NCBI GenBank assembly: GCA_963704825.1
Contig: CAVPHV010000003.1
Coordinates: 62,001 to 126,000, forward strand
DNA from: CAVPHV01 sp963704825
GTDB lineage: Bacteria > Actinomycetota > Acidimicrobiia > Spongiisociales > UBA5794
Direction of reading: 5' to 3'
DNA length: 64,000 nt
Below, in pieces: positions 9,860 through 18,619 of this stretch. The stretch's first letter is position 1; every line of letters begins with the position of its first letter. Position numbers and translations under genes: made by a program. Below the pieces are notes generated by a model that did not search any database, had not been told where the DNA came from, and saw only the letters and a program-made list of their open reading frames with translations.

Positions 9860-10636
9860 GTGCCTGCAAAGAAGACAACGTCCACAAAAGCCACCGCCTC
9901 GAAGGCGGCCACGAAAGCTTCCGCCAAGACTCCGGCGAAGAAGCCGGTGACCAAGACCGCGGCGAAGAAGCCCGCGGCGAAGAAGCCGGTGACCAAGACC
10001 GCGGCGAAGAAGCCTGCGGCGAAGAAACCTGCGGCGAAGAAGCCTGCGGCCAGGAAGCCTGCGGCGAAGAAAGCCGAGCCAAAAGAGACGGGTGCGGCAC
10101 CGGCTGCGCCCAAGCGTCCCACCAGCACCAAGAGTCCGTTCAAGGTGGGCGACAAGGTCGTCTACCCACATCACGGCGCGGCCACGATCATCAAGAAAGA
10201 GCGGATCGATTTTGGTGGAGAAAAGCATGACTACTTCGTGCTCGAGGTTGCGACCGACCAACTGACGGTGCGGGTACCGACCACCAAGGCGGTTGAGCTT
10301 GGCGTGCGCCCCGTCATCTCGAAGAATGTCGCTCGCAAGGTGTTCGCCACCTTCAAAGATGACCCCCAGGAGGCCGGATCGAACTGGAGCCGCTGGTACA
10401 AGCTGCTCACCGAGAAGATCAACAGCGGCGACATATTCCAAGTCGCCGAAGTGGTCCGCGACCTGACCTACGCCCAGCAGATCAAAGGCATCTCGCCGGC
10501 GCTCAAGCGCATGCTGGCCAAAGCCCGACTGATCATCATCAGCGAGCTGCGGTTTGCGCTCGTCCTCGAGGAAGACGAAGCGATTCGTCGCCTCGATCGG
10601 GCGCTGCCCAAGGTCGAAGAGCCGGTCGAGCTCTAG
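9860..10636 (+). CDS. carD: CarD family transcriptional regulator with a Lys/Ala/Pro-rich N-terminal tail
   Basis: CarD binds the RNA polymerase beta subunit and stabilises open promoter complexes. The CarD/CdnL domain occupies residues about 93-258: FKVGDKVVYPHHGAATI is the RNAP-interacting start and the helical C-terminal part ends in RRLDRAL. Residues 1-90 are an unusual low-complexity tail of repeated AAKKPAAKK-like units, resembling histone H1 or HupB tails. I chose GTG at 9860, which reads MPAKK; a longer frame from 9794 exists but has no ribosome site. A TACAAT box at 9828-9833 could be the -10 element. The gene is 69 bases after disA. Confidence 0.9.
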   Translation: MPAKKTTSTKATASKAATKASAKTPAKKPVTKTAAKKPAAKKPVTKTAAKKPAAKKPAAKKPAARKPAAKKAEPKETGAAPAAPKRPTSTKSPFKVGDKVVYPHHGAATIIKKERIDFGGEKHDYFVLEVATDQLTVRVPTTKAVELGVRPVISKNVARKVFATFKDDPQEAGSNWSRWYKLLTEKINSGDIFQVAEVVRDLTYAQQIKGISPALKRMLAKARLIIISELRFALVLEEDEAIRRLDRALPKVEEPVEL

Positions 10637-10651
10637 GACCGGGGAGGACCG

Positions 10652-11125
10652 ATGCGAGTCGGGTTCGGGTTCGATGCCCATCGCACCGGTGGTGACGGCC
10701 CACTCAAGCTGGCAGGTGTCGAAGTTGCCGCCGATCGGGGACTGATCGGGACGTCCGACGCCGACGTTGCGGTGCACGCCCTCATCGACGCACTGCTCGG
10801 CGCTGCCGCTCTCGGGGACATCGGCACCTACTTCCCGTCATCCGACTTGCGCTGGGAAGGGGCGGACAGTCTCGATCTCCTCGCCGAGGTCGTGGCGACG
10901 GTCACAGGGGCTGGCTACCAGATCGATTCCGTCGACCTCACCATCGTGGCGCAGAACGTCAGGGTTGCTCCCCATCGCGAGGCGATGCGCACCCGCCTGG
11001 CCGAGGTACTCGGCACTCCGGTCGACTCGGTATCGGTAAAGGCCACCACCACCGACGCCCTCGGCTTCCTGGGTCGCGACGAAGGCGTCGGAGCGACCGC
11101 AGTGACGGTGATTCATACCGGGTGA
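10652..11125 (+). CDS. ispF: 2-C-methyl-D-erythritol 2,4-cyclodiphosphate synthase
   Basis: This enzyme makes the cyclic diphosphate intermediate of the MEP isoprenoid pathway. The 157-residue length is normal. Metal ligands are visible as Asp8 and His10 (GFDAHR) and the later VHALIDALLG histidine; the CDP-binding KATTTDALGFLGR and the EGVGATAV end are present. The usual HSD motif reads TSD (GTSDAD), an uncommon change. The start has GGGGAGG upstream. In many actinobacteria ispD lies between carD and ispF or is fused to ispF; neither is the case here. Confidence 0.93.
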   Translation: MRVGFGFDAHRTGGDGPLKLAGVEVAADRGLIGTSDADVAVHALIDALLGAAALGDIGTYFPSSDLRWEGADSLDLLAEVVATVTGAGYQIDSVDLTIVAQNVRVAPHREAMRTRLAEVLGTPVDSVSVKATTTDALGFLGRDEGVGATAVTVIHTG

Positions 11126-11170
11126 GGTGCAGGAGGCCCCATTGGGGCAACTCCCGCGATCCACGGCGCG

Positions 11171-11893
11171 CTAAGCCAAGGCTTCGAGGGCGGTCTTGGG
11201 GTCGTTGGTGATGACGGCGTCGATTCCGTGGTCGGCGAGGGCACGGATGCGGCTCGGCTTGTCGACGGTCCAGGTTCCGACGGCGAGGCCGAGGTCGTGA
11301 GCCTCAGAGATGATGCCGGCCCCGCCGATGCGGAGCCATTGGTGGTAGGGCAGCACCCATTGGTGGCCGCAGGCGGCGACCTTGGCCAGCACCTTGTCGG
11401 GATCGGTGCGATGGTCGAGAAGTTGACCGGTCACGATGCGATCGTCGAGGACTCGGATTCGGATGACGGTTTCGGGATCAAAGGATGACACCACTACCCG
11501 GTCGTGGAGGTCGTGTTCGTCGACCCAGGCAACAACTGCGGCGGCAGAGCGCTGCAGCGGGTCGTAGTCCGGCTGGTCGGCGTCGTTCTTGATCTCGAGG
11601 TTGAGCAGCACGTCGGCGGTGGTGGCCAGCATCTCGTCAATGGTGGGGATCTCCGGCAGGGCAGCCCGCACCTCGTCGAAGGAGTGCTCGGCGAACACCC
11701 CAAGACCCTTCTCGTCCGGCTCGTGGTGAAGCACCATGACGCCGTCGGTTGTCAGCCTGACATCGGTTTCGATGCCATCGGCCCCCTGCGCAACGGCAAG
11801 CCGAAAGGCTTCCAGCGTGTTGTCTCCGGCGTAAGCCGATGCCCCGCGGTGTCCGAGCACGAGCGGCCTGCCGAGTTCCTCCCTGATAGTCAC
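11171..11893 (-). CDS. Glycerophosphodiester phosphodiesterase
   Basis: A 240-residue single-domain GDPD enzyme that would release glycerol-3-phosphate from glycerophosphodiesters. The catalytic HRGAS motif (residues 14-18), NTLEAF, GADGIETDVRLTTDG with the metal-binding Glu/Asp and the HH pair at MVLHHEPD are present. The protein has no signal peptide, so it is likely cytoplasmic. The GTG start has GGGAGG upstream. It is divergent from cysS with a 66-base gap, so the two share a promoter region. Confidence 0.92.
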   Translation of the reverse strand: MTIREELGRPLVLGHRGASAYAGDNTLEAFRLAVAQGADGIETDVRLTTDGVMVLHHEPDEKGLGVFAEHSFDEVRAALPEIPTIDEMLATTADVLLNLEIKNDADQPDYDPLQRSAAAVVAWVDEHDLHDRVVVSSFDPETVIRIRVLDDRIVTGQLLDHRTDPDKVLAKVAACGHQWVLPYHQWLRIGGAGIISEAHDLGLAVGTWTVDKPSRIRALADHGIDAVITNDPKTALEALA

Positions 11894-11959
11894 TCAACCT
11901 CCCGACCGGTGAGCTCCAACGGTAGCGGTGGAGGCGGGCGCTGATACCATCCCGGTCTC

Positions 11960-13341
<1,382 letters not shown>

Positions 13342-13367
<26 letters not shown>

Positions 13368-14082
13368 CCTCGAAGGCATCCACGCCGTTGCTGCCGCCAT
13401 CGCCGCCGGCCGGGTACGCCAGATGTCGGTGGAACGGCAGCGGCTGCGCCATGCCGAAGTCGAACAACTCGTCGCCGCCGCCCGCGGTCGTGGTGTTGCC
13501 ATCGATTTCGTCGAAGACGTTCGACCTGAGGCGGCCACCAGCGCTCCCCAAGGTGTCGTGGCTCGCGCCAAGCCGATTCCGCTGCTGACCCTCAATGAGG
13601 CGGTGGACGTCGGTGACCCTGCCGCAGTGCTCGTCCTCGACCACCTCGAGGACCCCCGCAACGTCGGGGCCATCGCTCGCTCCGCCCTCGCCGCCGGAGT
13701 TGGCGCCATGGTCGTTTCCGGGAGGCGAGCGGCCCCACTGGGGCCCACCGCTTTCAAGACGGCCGCCGGAGCTCTCGAACACGTTGGTGTCGCCGTGGTC
13801 AGTTCGGTGGCGGACGCCGTTGCTCGCCTACGCAAGCGGGGCCTGTGGATCGTCGGGCTCGACGGCACCGCCAAACGGTCACTATTCGGGTGTGATCTCC
13901 TCACCGATCCCGTCGCCATCGTCGTTGGTGCCGAAGGTGCCGGGCTGAGCCAGCTCGTGGGTGACCGCCTCGACGCCGCAGTGCGGATTCCGCTGGCAGA
14001 TGAGGTTGAGAGCCTCAACGCGTCGGTGGCCGCGTCGCTCGCCGTTTTTGAGCTGGCACGCCTCCGTGGCGGGCTCAATTGA
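13342..14082 (+). CDS. rlmB: 23S rRNA (guanosine-2'-O-)-methyltransferase, RlmB/TrmH family
   Basis: A SPOUT-class rRNA ribose methyltransferase of 246 residues. An N-terminal substrate-binding domain (SLEGIHAVAAAI) precedes the SPOUT domain with its three motifs: LDHLEDPRNVGAIARSA, VVGAEGAGLS and IPLADEVESLNASVA, which form the knotted SAM site. I start it at ATG 13342, where homology begins; the open frame further upstream is only the shadow of the cysS 3' end. Overlap with cysS suggests co-transcription. Confidence 0.92.
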
Positions 14083-14100
14083 GTACCCTATGGCCGCATC

Positions 14101-14173
14101 GCCGGGTTAGCTCAGTTGGCAGAGCACCTCTCTTGTAAAGAGGATGTCACCGGTTCGAATCCGGTACCCGGCT
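14101..14173 (+). tRNA. tRNA-Thr (anticodon TGT)
   Basis: A full cloverleaf: acceptor GCCGGGT pairs with ACCCGGC, D-arm GCTC..GAGC, anticodon stem CCTCT/AGAGG with loop CTTGTAA (anticodon TGT at 14134-14136) and T-arm CCGGTTCGAATCCGG. CCA is not encoded. It lies 18 bases after rlmB. Confidence 0.97.
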
Positions 14174-14236
14174 CCGGCGAAGCTTCATCCGCGGGAAATC
14201 CACCTTTCTGTCGCACCCTGGCTATACGCTCCGGGC

Positions 14237-14506
14237 ATGCAGTCGGCATCACATCTCTCAGAACGAGACCAGCGAGTGCTGGACTTCGAAGGCGCGTGGT
14301 GGCTGTACCCCCAGCCAAAGGATCGGGCGATCACCGAATACCTGGGGATGAGTGCGACGCGCTACTACCAGATCTTGCGCCGGTGCGCCGACGACCCCGA
14401 AGCTCTCGAGTACGCACCGCTGACGGTACGCAGGCTCAAACACATCCGGAAGCAAAGGCTCCGGGGCATCATCGAGAGTGTCGGCGACAGCGATAGCGCC
14501 GGCTGA
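14237..14506 (+). CDS. DUF3263 family protein
   Basis: An 89-residue protein matching the actinobacterial DUF3263 pattern: LSERDQRVLDFEGAWW, a helix-turn-helix-like ITEYLGMSATRYYQILRR, and a basic RLKHIRKQRLRG end. Function is unknown; the fold suggests a small DNA-binding protein. I start at ATG 14237, which has TACGCT 6 bases upstream and hence looks leaderless. The longer open frame reads into the tRNA and is rejected. The next gene begins 2 bases after its stop. Confidence 0.85.
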   Translation: MQSASHLSERDQRVLDFEGAWWLYPQPKDRAITEYLGMSATRYYQILRRCADDPEALEYAPLTVRRLKHIRKQRLRGIIESVGDSDSAG

Positions 14507-14508
14507 TC

Positions 14509-15828
14509 GTGACCACCACAAGCGAGCCTCAGGCCGAGCCGGAGCCCGATGACAACGGTGCGATCCCCATCGTTGGGCGCCCCCGGTCGATCACGAGACT
14601 GCTGACTCGCACCGGGATCACGGCCTGGAGCATCGTCGGCATTCTCGTGTTGCTGTGGGCGTCGCTGTGGCTGCTCTCCCAGTTCCAGGTGCTCCTGGCT
14701 CCTGTGGTGCTCGCCATGGTGCTCATCTACGTGCTGAATCCGGTCGTCAATCTTCTCAAGAATCGGCTTCACATTCACCGCATCATTGCGACGGTCATCG
14801 CCTATGTCATCATGATCGGCGCCATCGTCCTCCTCGGGTTCCTGGTCTTGCCCAGCGTCAGTGATCAGGCGCAGGAGTTGGCTGCCGAGTTTCCCACGAT
14901 CTATGAGGATTCCGCCAAGGAGATCGAAGGCATCATGTCCGACCTGGGCTTCGAGACCGACGTCTGGTCCTACCAGCAGGTCGAGGACTTTCTCAACGAT
15001 CCCGAGAACCAGGACCAGATGATCTCGGCCGCGCTCGATCGGCTCGGCGCTTTCACCTCCGGCCTGTTCGAGGCCATCCTTGTGTTCTTTGTTGCTCCGG
15101 TTGTTGCCTTCTATGTCCTGATCGATCTCGACCGGATCCGGCGTGAGTCGGAGAGTCTGATCCCGCCGCCGCAGAAAGACGAGGTCATCTACGTCTCGCG
15201 TCAGCTCGGCTGGGCGGTTGGAGGATTCCTGCGCGGGCAAGTGCTCGTGGCGATCATCGTCGGCGTGATGATGAGCTTCGGCTATTGGCTCATTGGCCTG
15301 CGATTCTGGCTCATCATCGGGATGGTGTCCGGGTTCCTCAACATCGTGCCGTTCATCGGGCCCTGGATCGGCGGTTTCCTCGGCGTCATCGTCGCGTTGG
15401 TGACGGCGGACGTCGGCACCGCTCTTTGGGCGGCGCTGGTCGCCCTGATCGTGCAGCAACTCGACAACAACTTCATCAGCCCGACGGTGCTGCGGGCAAC
15501 GGTTCGACTCCACCCGGCGATCGTGGTCCTGCTGTTGATTCTGGGTGGTGCCGTCGGCGGCATTTGGGGGCTGATCCTCGTGGTGCCGGTAGCTGCGTCG
15601 TTGAAGATCATCTTCGGTCATCTCTGGCGGACCCGCATTCTCGGACAGTCCTGGCAGGAGGCGACCGAAGCCATCATCGAAGAGAAGCCTCCCGAGCCGC
15701 TGCTGGGTCGGATTCGACGCGCCGCAGAGGACGACAAGGCGCATCGCCACGACGGTGACGACAATACGCCGACGGTCGAGATGGACGTTCCCGATGCCCC
15801 ACCGCCGGATGCTCTGACGGAGGAGTAG
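14509..15828 (+). CDS. AI-2E family transporter (TqsA/PerM-like membrane protein)
   Basis: A 439-residue membrane protein of the AI-2E/UPF0118 family. An N-terminal cytoplasmic segment of about 40 residues is followed by several hydrophobic helices. A periplasmic loop follows, then the family C-terminal block with LNIVPFIGPWIGG and the QQLDNNFISPTVLRATVRLHP signature. Members have been linked to autoinducer-2 export or ion/proton exchange; the substrate cannot be deduced. The last 60 residues are acidic and unstructured. GTG is the start, 2 bases after the previous stop. Confidence 0.88.
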   Translation: MTTTSEPQAEPEPDDNGAIPIVGRPRSITRLLTRTGITAWSIVGILVLLWASLWLLSQFQVLLAPVVLAMVLIYVLNPVVNLLKNRLHIHRIIATVIAYVIMIGAIVLLGFLVLPSVSDQAQELAAEFPTIYEDSAKEIEGIMSDLGFETDVWSYQQVEDFLNDPENQDQMISAALDRLGAFTSGLFEAILVFFVAPVVAFYVLIDLDRIRRESESLIPPPQKDEVIYVSRQLGWAVGGFLRGQVLVAIIVGVMMSFGYWLIGLRFWLIIGMVSGFLNIVPFIGPWIGGFLGVIVALVTADVGTALWAALVALIVQQLDNNFISPTVLRATVRLHPAIVVLLLILGGAVGGIWGLILVVPVAASLKIIFGHLWRTRILGQSWQEATEAIIEEKPPEPLLGRIRRAAEDDKAHRHDGDDNTPTVEMDVPDAPPPDALTEE

Positions 15829-15854
15829 GCCATGCGGCGCCGAGGAGGTCGTTA

Positions 15855-16826
15855 GTGCTCGACTTTGTATTGGGAGCAATCCTGGTTGCGTTGGCCGTTC
15901 GTGGCTGGTTGCGCGGGTTCGCTCGCGAGGCAATCGGGCTCGCCGTGATCCTTGCGGGGCTGGTCCTCGCCTTCCGGCTCAGTACTCCCGTCGGGGCGGT
16001 CGTGGAAGCGATGTCGGGGGCTTCGCCCGACATCTCCCGGCTGATCGGCGGCGTCATCGTGTTCCTCACCATCTCCATCGGGGCCGCGGTCATCTCGTGG
16101 ATCGTTCACAAGGGGATTCGGATCGTGCCCGGGCTGACAACGCTCAATCGCGCCGCCGGAGCGGGTTTTGCCATCCTGGCCGGTGTGTTCGTGGCCACCG
16201 TGGCGATTTCGCTGCTGGCGGTGCTGCCGGTTCCCGCCGCGTGGGCCGATGAACTCGAAACGTCGAGCATCGCAAGCGCTCTCACCGATCCCGAGGGGAT
16301 GCCCCAGTCGGTACTTGGTGTCGTGTCGGGGGACCGGGTCATCTCGACGGTGATCAGCCTGCAGGACCTCTTCGGGGAGCGGCGGGTCGTCGGCGACGAG
16401 ACCATTGTGGTGCTCCTGCCGCCCGCCAAGCCGGACCAGCTCGCCTCCGGTGATCGGCAGCAGAAGCGAATGGTCGAACTCGTCAATCGGGAGCGAGTCG
16501 TCGAGGGACTAGATCCGGTGGTGGCATCCGACGGCCTCAATGCCCTCGCAGAGGACTATGCCAGACAGATCTACACGACCGGTCGGTTCTCCCATATCGA
16601 TGCGAACGGTTTGAGTCTCGACGACCGTCTTGATGCCGCAGGTGTCCCGACGGTGCACAGCGGCGAGGTATTGGCACTGGCCATCTCACCGAAATCGGCG
16701 CACGAAGGGATCATGGCCGAGCCGTCTCAGCGGGCCGTCGTGCTCGATCCCGGGTTCCGCTCAATCGGAGTGGGCGCGGTGCGCGGTCCGCTTGGGCTGC
16801 TCATTGTTGAGATCCTGACGGGCTGA
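15855..16826 (+). CDS. CvpA-like membrane domain fused to an extracellular CAP/SCP domain
   Basis: Residues 1-135 form a CvpA-type four-helix membrane region (VRGWLRGFAREAIGLAV is typical). The outer part, from about residue 200, is a CAP (SCP/PR-1) domain, with MVELVNRERVVEGLDPV, LNALAEDYARQI and FSHIDANGLSLDDRL. CAP domains bind sterols, lipids or glycans or act in secretion. A trypsin-like CvpA fusion (MarP) is known in mycobacteria; here the partner domain is CAP. GTG start with GAGGAGG 6 bases upstream. Its 3' end faces a converging gene, with a repeat element between them. Confidence 0.8.
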   Translation: MLDFVLGAILVALAVRGWLRGFAREAIGLAVILAGLVLAFRLSTPVGAVVEAMSGASPDISRLIGGVIVFLTISIGAAVISWIVHKGIRIVPGLTTLNRAAGAGFAILAGVFVATVAISLLAVLPVPAAWADELETSSIASALTDPEGMPQSVLGVVSGDRVISTVISLQDLFGERRVVGDETIVVLLPPAKPDQLASGDRQQKRMVELVNRERVVEGLDPVVASDGLNALAEDYARQIYTTGRFSHIDANGLSLDDRLDAAGVPTVHSGEVLALAISPKSAHEGIMAEPSQRAVVLDPGFRSIGVGAVRGPLGLLIVEILTG

Positions 16827-16836
16827 GTTCAACCCC

Positions 16837-16943
16837 CTAGGAGACAGTTGAACAACGCCAGCTTGGGCTTGCTGCGACGTCCAGAGACCAGGCGTTTGCT
16901 CGCTGGCGCAATCCCGCACGGCGTTTGTTCAACACCCTCCTAG
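16837..16943. repeat. 107-bp inverted-repeat element, copy 1
   Basis: The element begins with CTAGGAGACAGTTGAACA and ends with the near reverse complement (TGTTCAACACCCTCCTAG), giving imperfect terminal inverted repeats of about 20 bp around a 65-bp GC-rich core. A second copy at 60489-60594 matches along its whole length with few differences. It sits between two converging genes and its last bases include the stop codon of the LppM-like gene. No coding capacity is seen. Confidence 0.85.
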
Positions 16944-17714
16944 CTGGGGTCGCTGTTGCCCGGGTCGGCGGCCGCGCTGGCGGCCTGGATCGCCTTGACG
17001 GGCTGCTGGTCGGACCGGCGGCTGAAGTACCACCACACCAGCAGGGCAAAGAGAACGAGCAACCCGGCACCGATGATCCACCACGGGAAGCTGCCCCCGC
17101 CCGTCGTTGAGACGGCGTAGACCTCCACATTGCCACCGGTGAGCGGGAGGGCCCACAAGCAGGCGGCCATCAGAGAGAGTTCGATCGGCGTTGGACTCTT
17201 CGACGGTTCCCGGCATACCCACGATGACATTGACGGAGAAGAACTCGTCGGTCAGCTTCGTGGGATCGAGGCCGAGGCCTTCGGCCTCTGAAAGCCCCTC
17301 GGTCGCGTCCGGGACCACGATTTCGGCATCGAGTTCCGCACCGTTCTCGTCGACCGTCAGGTTGAACTTCTCGAACTGGCTGCTGGCGTCCGCCGACGCC
17401 GACGCCGACGCGATCACGGCGTCGAGTTCTTCGGGGCTGTCGAAGGTGAATGTGGTAACGGCGTAGGTCATGTCGCCTTCAACCCGTTCCGTCGTCTCAG
17501 ACTCTTCTGGCAGGTCCAGGTCGAAGTTGGAAAGGAAGTCGCCGCTCTCCGCTCCGAAGTTCGCGAAGATCTCCTGAAGTTCCTTGTCGAGCCCGACCTC
17601 GGCCGCGTACAGGCCGGAACCGTCCTCTTCGACTTCTACCACGACGTTGACCTCGGCCCGACATGCGACGGCGATGAGCGCAAGAACCACTCCGAGGCGC
17701 CAAACCTTGTGCAT
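16940..17714 (-). CDS. LppM-like (DUF3153) lipoprotein with C-terminal membrane helix (frame broken near 17170)
   Basis: The protein starts with a signal peptide and a lipobox-like IAVAC, followed by a beta-rich domain (VNVVVEVEEDGSGLYAAEVGLD) like mycobacterial LppM. The first frame loses sense after TLSDGRLL. The expected WALPLTGGNVEVYAVS and a C-terminal membrane helix (PWWIIGAGLLVLFALLVWWYF) continue in the next frame to 16940. Removing one T in CTTGTGGG restores a single protein of about 257 residues. The ATG at 17714 has GGGAGA upstream. I treat the break as an error or a recent mutation. Confidence 0.75.
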
Positions 17715-17799
17715 GAGATCTCCCGAACCGTGTGACAGAGTACCTCGAATGAGGTTAGGAGACTGTTGGACGTTCGCAACCGCACCGTATCCTGGCGGC

Positions 17800-18603
17800 A
17801 TGACCGCCGAGAGCTTCGAGACAACAGCCCGTGAATTGCGCGACTCGTTCGTTGCCGCCTACCCGCTCTACGTCGCCGGGCGACTCGATGAGTTGGGTTT
17901 GGAGGCCCCGCCGGCGATGTCGGCAGCAATCGAAGCGGGGCAAGAACGGCTTCGGGACGATTTGGGTGAGCTCTTCGCTCGTCCCGTTGCCGACCAAGAC
18001 CGGTCACCGCTCGAAGTGTTCCAATCGGCGTTGCAGCCACCGACCGCGGCGCTCACCGCGGCCGGGATTGATCCGGTCGAACGTGATCCGGTTGCGGTCA
18101 ATGCCCTCCCGGGTGACCTCTACGACTTGGCGCCGGCCTCGTCTCAGGCTCTTGGGGAGGTGGCGTATCACGCCCATCTGGCCTGGGGGGTTGCCAAAGC
18201 GGCGGCGGTTGCCGGGATGGTGCCGGCGACCCCTGTTTCTGTCGACCGTGCGACGACGCCCCGTCCCGCCGTGGTCCTGGTTGGATCAGACGTGGCGGAT
18301 CGTGCCGCCATTGCGGATGTCGTTTCGACCCGTGGCCTCGCCCTCGTTCTATGGCGCAACCCCGGGGCCATCGGGCAGGGTCTTGCCTCGGTGACGCCGG
18401 TCGTGGCGTTTGTCGACCTCGCTCACGGTGCGGCCGACGAAGCAATCCGGATTCTGGCTGCGGCAGACGTCAGAACGGTGGGGTTCGGCCCAGGCGTCGA
18501 CGACTTCGCCATGGCGCGCTACGGCATGCTCGGTGCCGATGAGGTGGTCGAACGGTCACGGCTCTTCGACCGCCTCGGGGATTATCTGCCGCGGCAAGCC
18601 TGA
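17800..18603 (+). CDS. Uncharacterised protein with a receiver-like C-terminal domain
   Basis: A 267-residue soluble protein. The first 150 residues are helical with no recognised motif. The C-terminal part (from about residue 160, PAVVLVGSDVADRAA) alternates strands and helices like a response-regulator receiver. VVAFVDLAH would place the central Asp, and GVDDFAMARYGMLGADEVVERS would form the last helix-strand. The usual acidic pair and conserved Lys are not clear, so it may be a pseudo-receiver. TATCCT lies 6 bases before the ATG, suggesting a leaderless start. It is divergent from the LppM-like gene. Confidence 0.6.
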   Translation: MTAESFETTARELRDSFVAAYPLYVAGRLDELGLEAPPAMSAAIEAGQERLRDDLGELFARPVADQDRSPLEVFQSALQPPTAALTAAGIDPVERDPVAVNALPGDLYDLAPASSQALGEVAYHAHLAWGVAKAAAVAGMVPATPVSVDRATTPRPAVVLVGSDVADRAAIADVVSTRGLALVLWRNPGAIGQGLASVTPVVAFVDLAHGAADEAIRILAAADVRTVGFGPGVDDFAMARYGMLGADEVVERSRLFDRLGDYLPRQA

Positions 18604-18619
18604 GGCATCGGCGAACTCC

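Noticed and set aside
8741..10777. 678-codon open frame antisense to disA and carD, with Leu/Arg-rich repeats
   Set aside because: It is the complement of two strongly supported genes; its repeats are the mirror of the CarD Lys/Ala/Pro tail. Long antisense frames are expected at this GC content.
14365..15933. 522-codon minus-strand frame
   Set aside because: Antisense to the AI-2E transporter gene, rich in Asp/His/Gln and without any motif; a GC-driven shadow.
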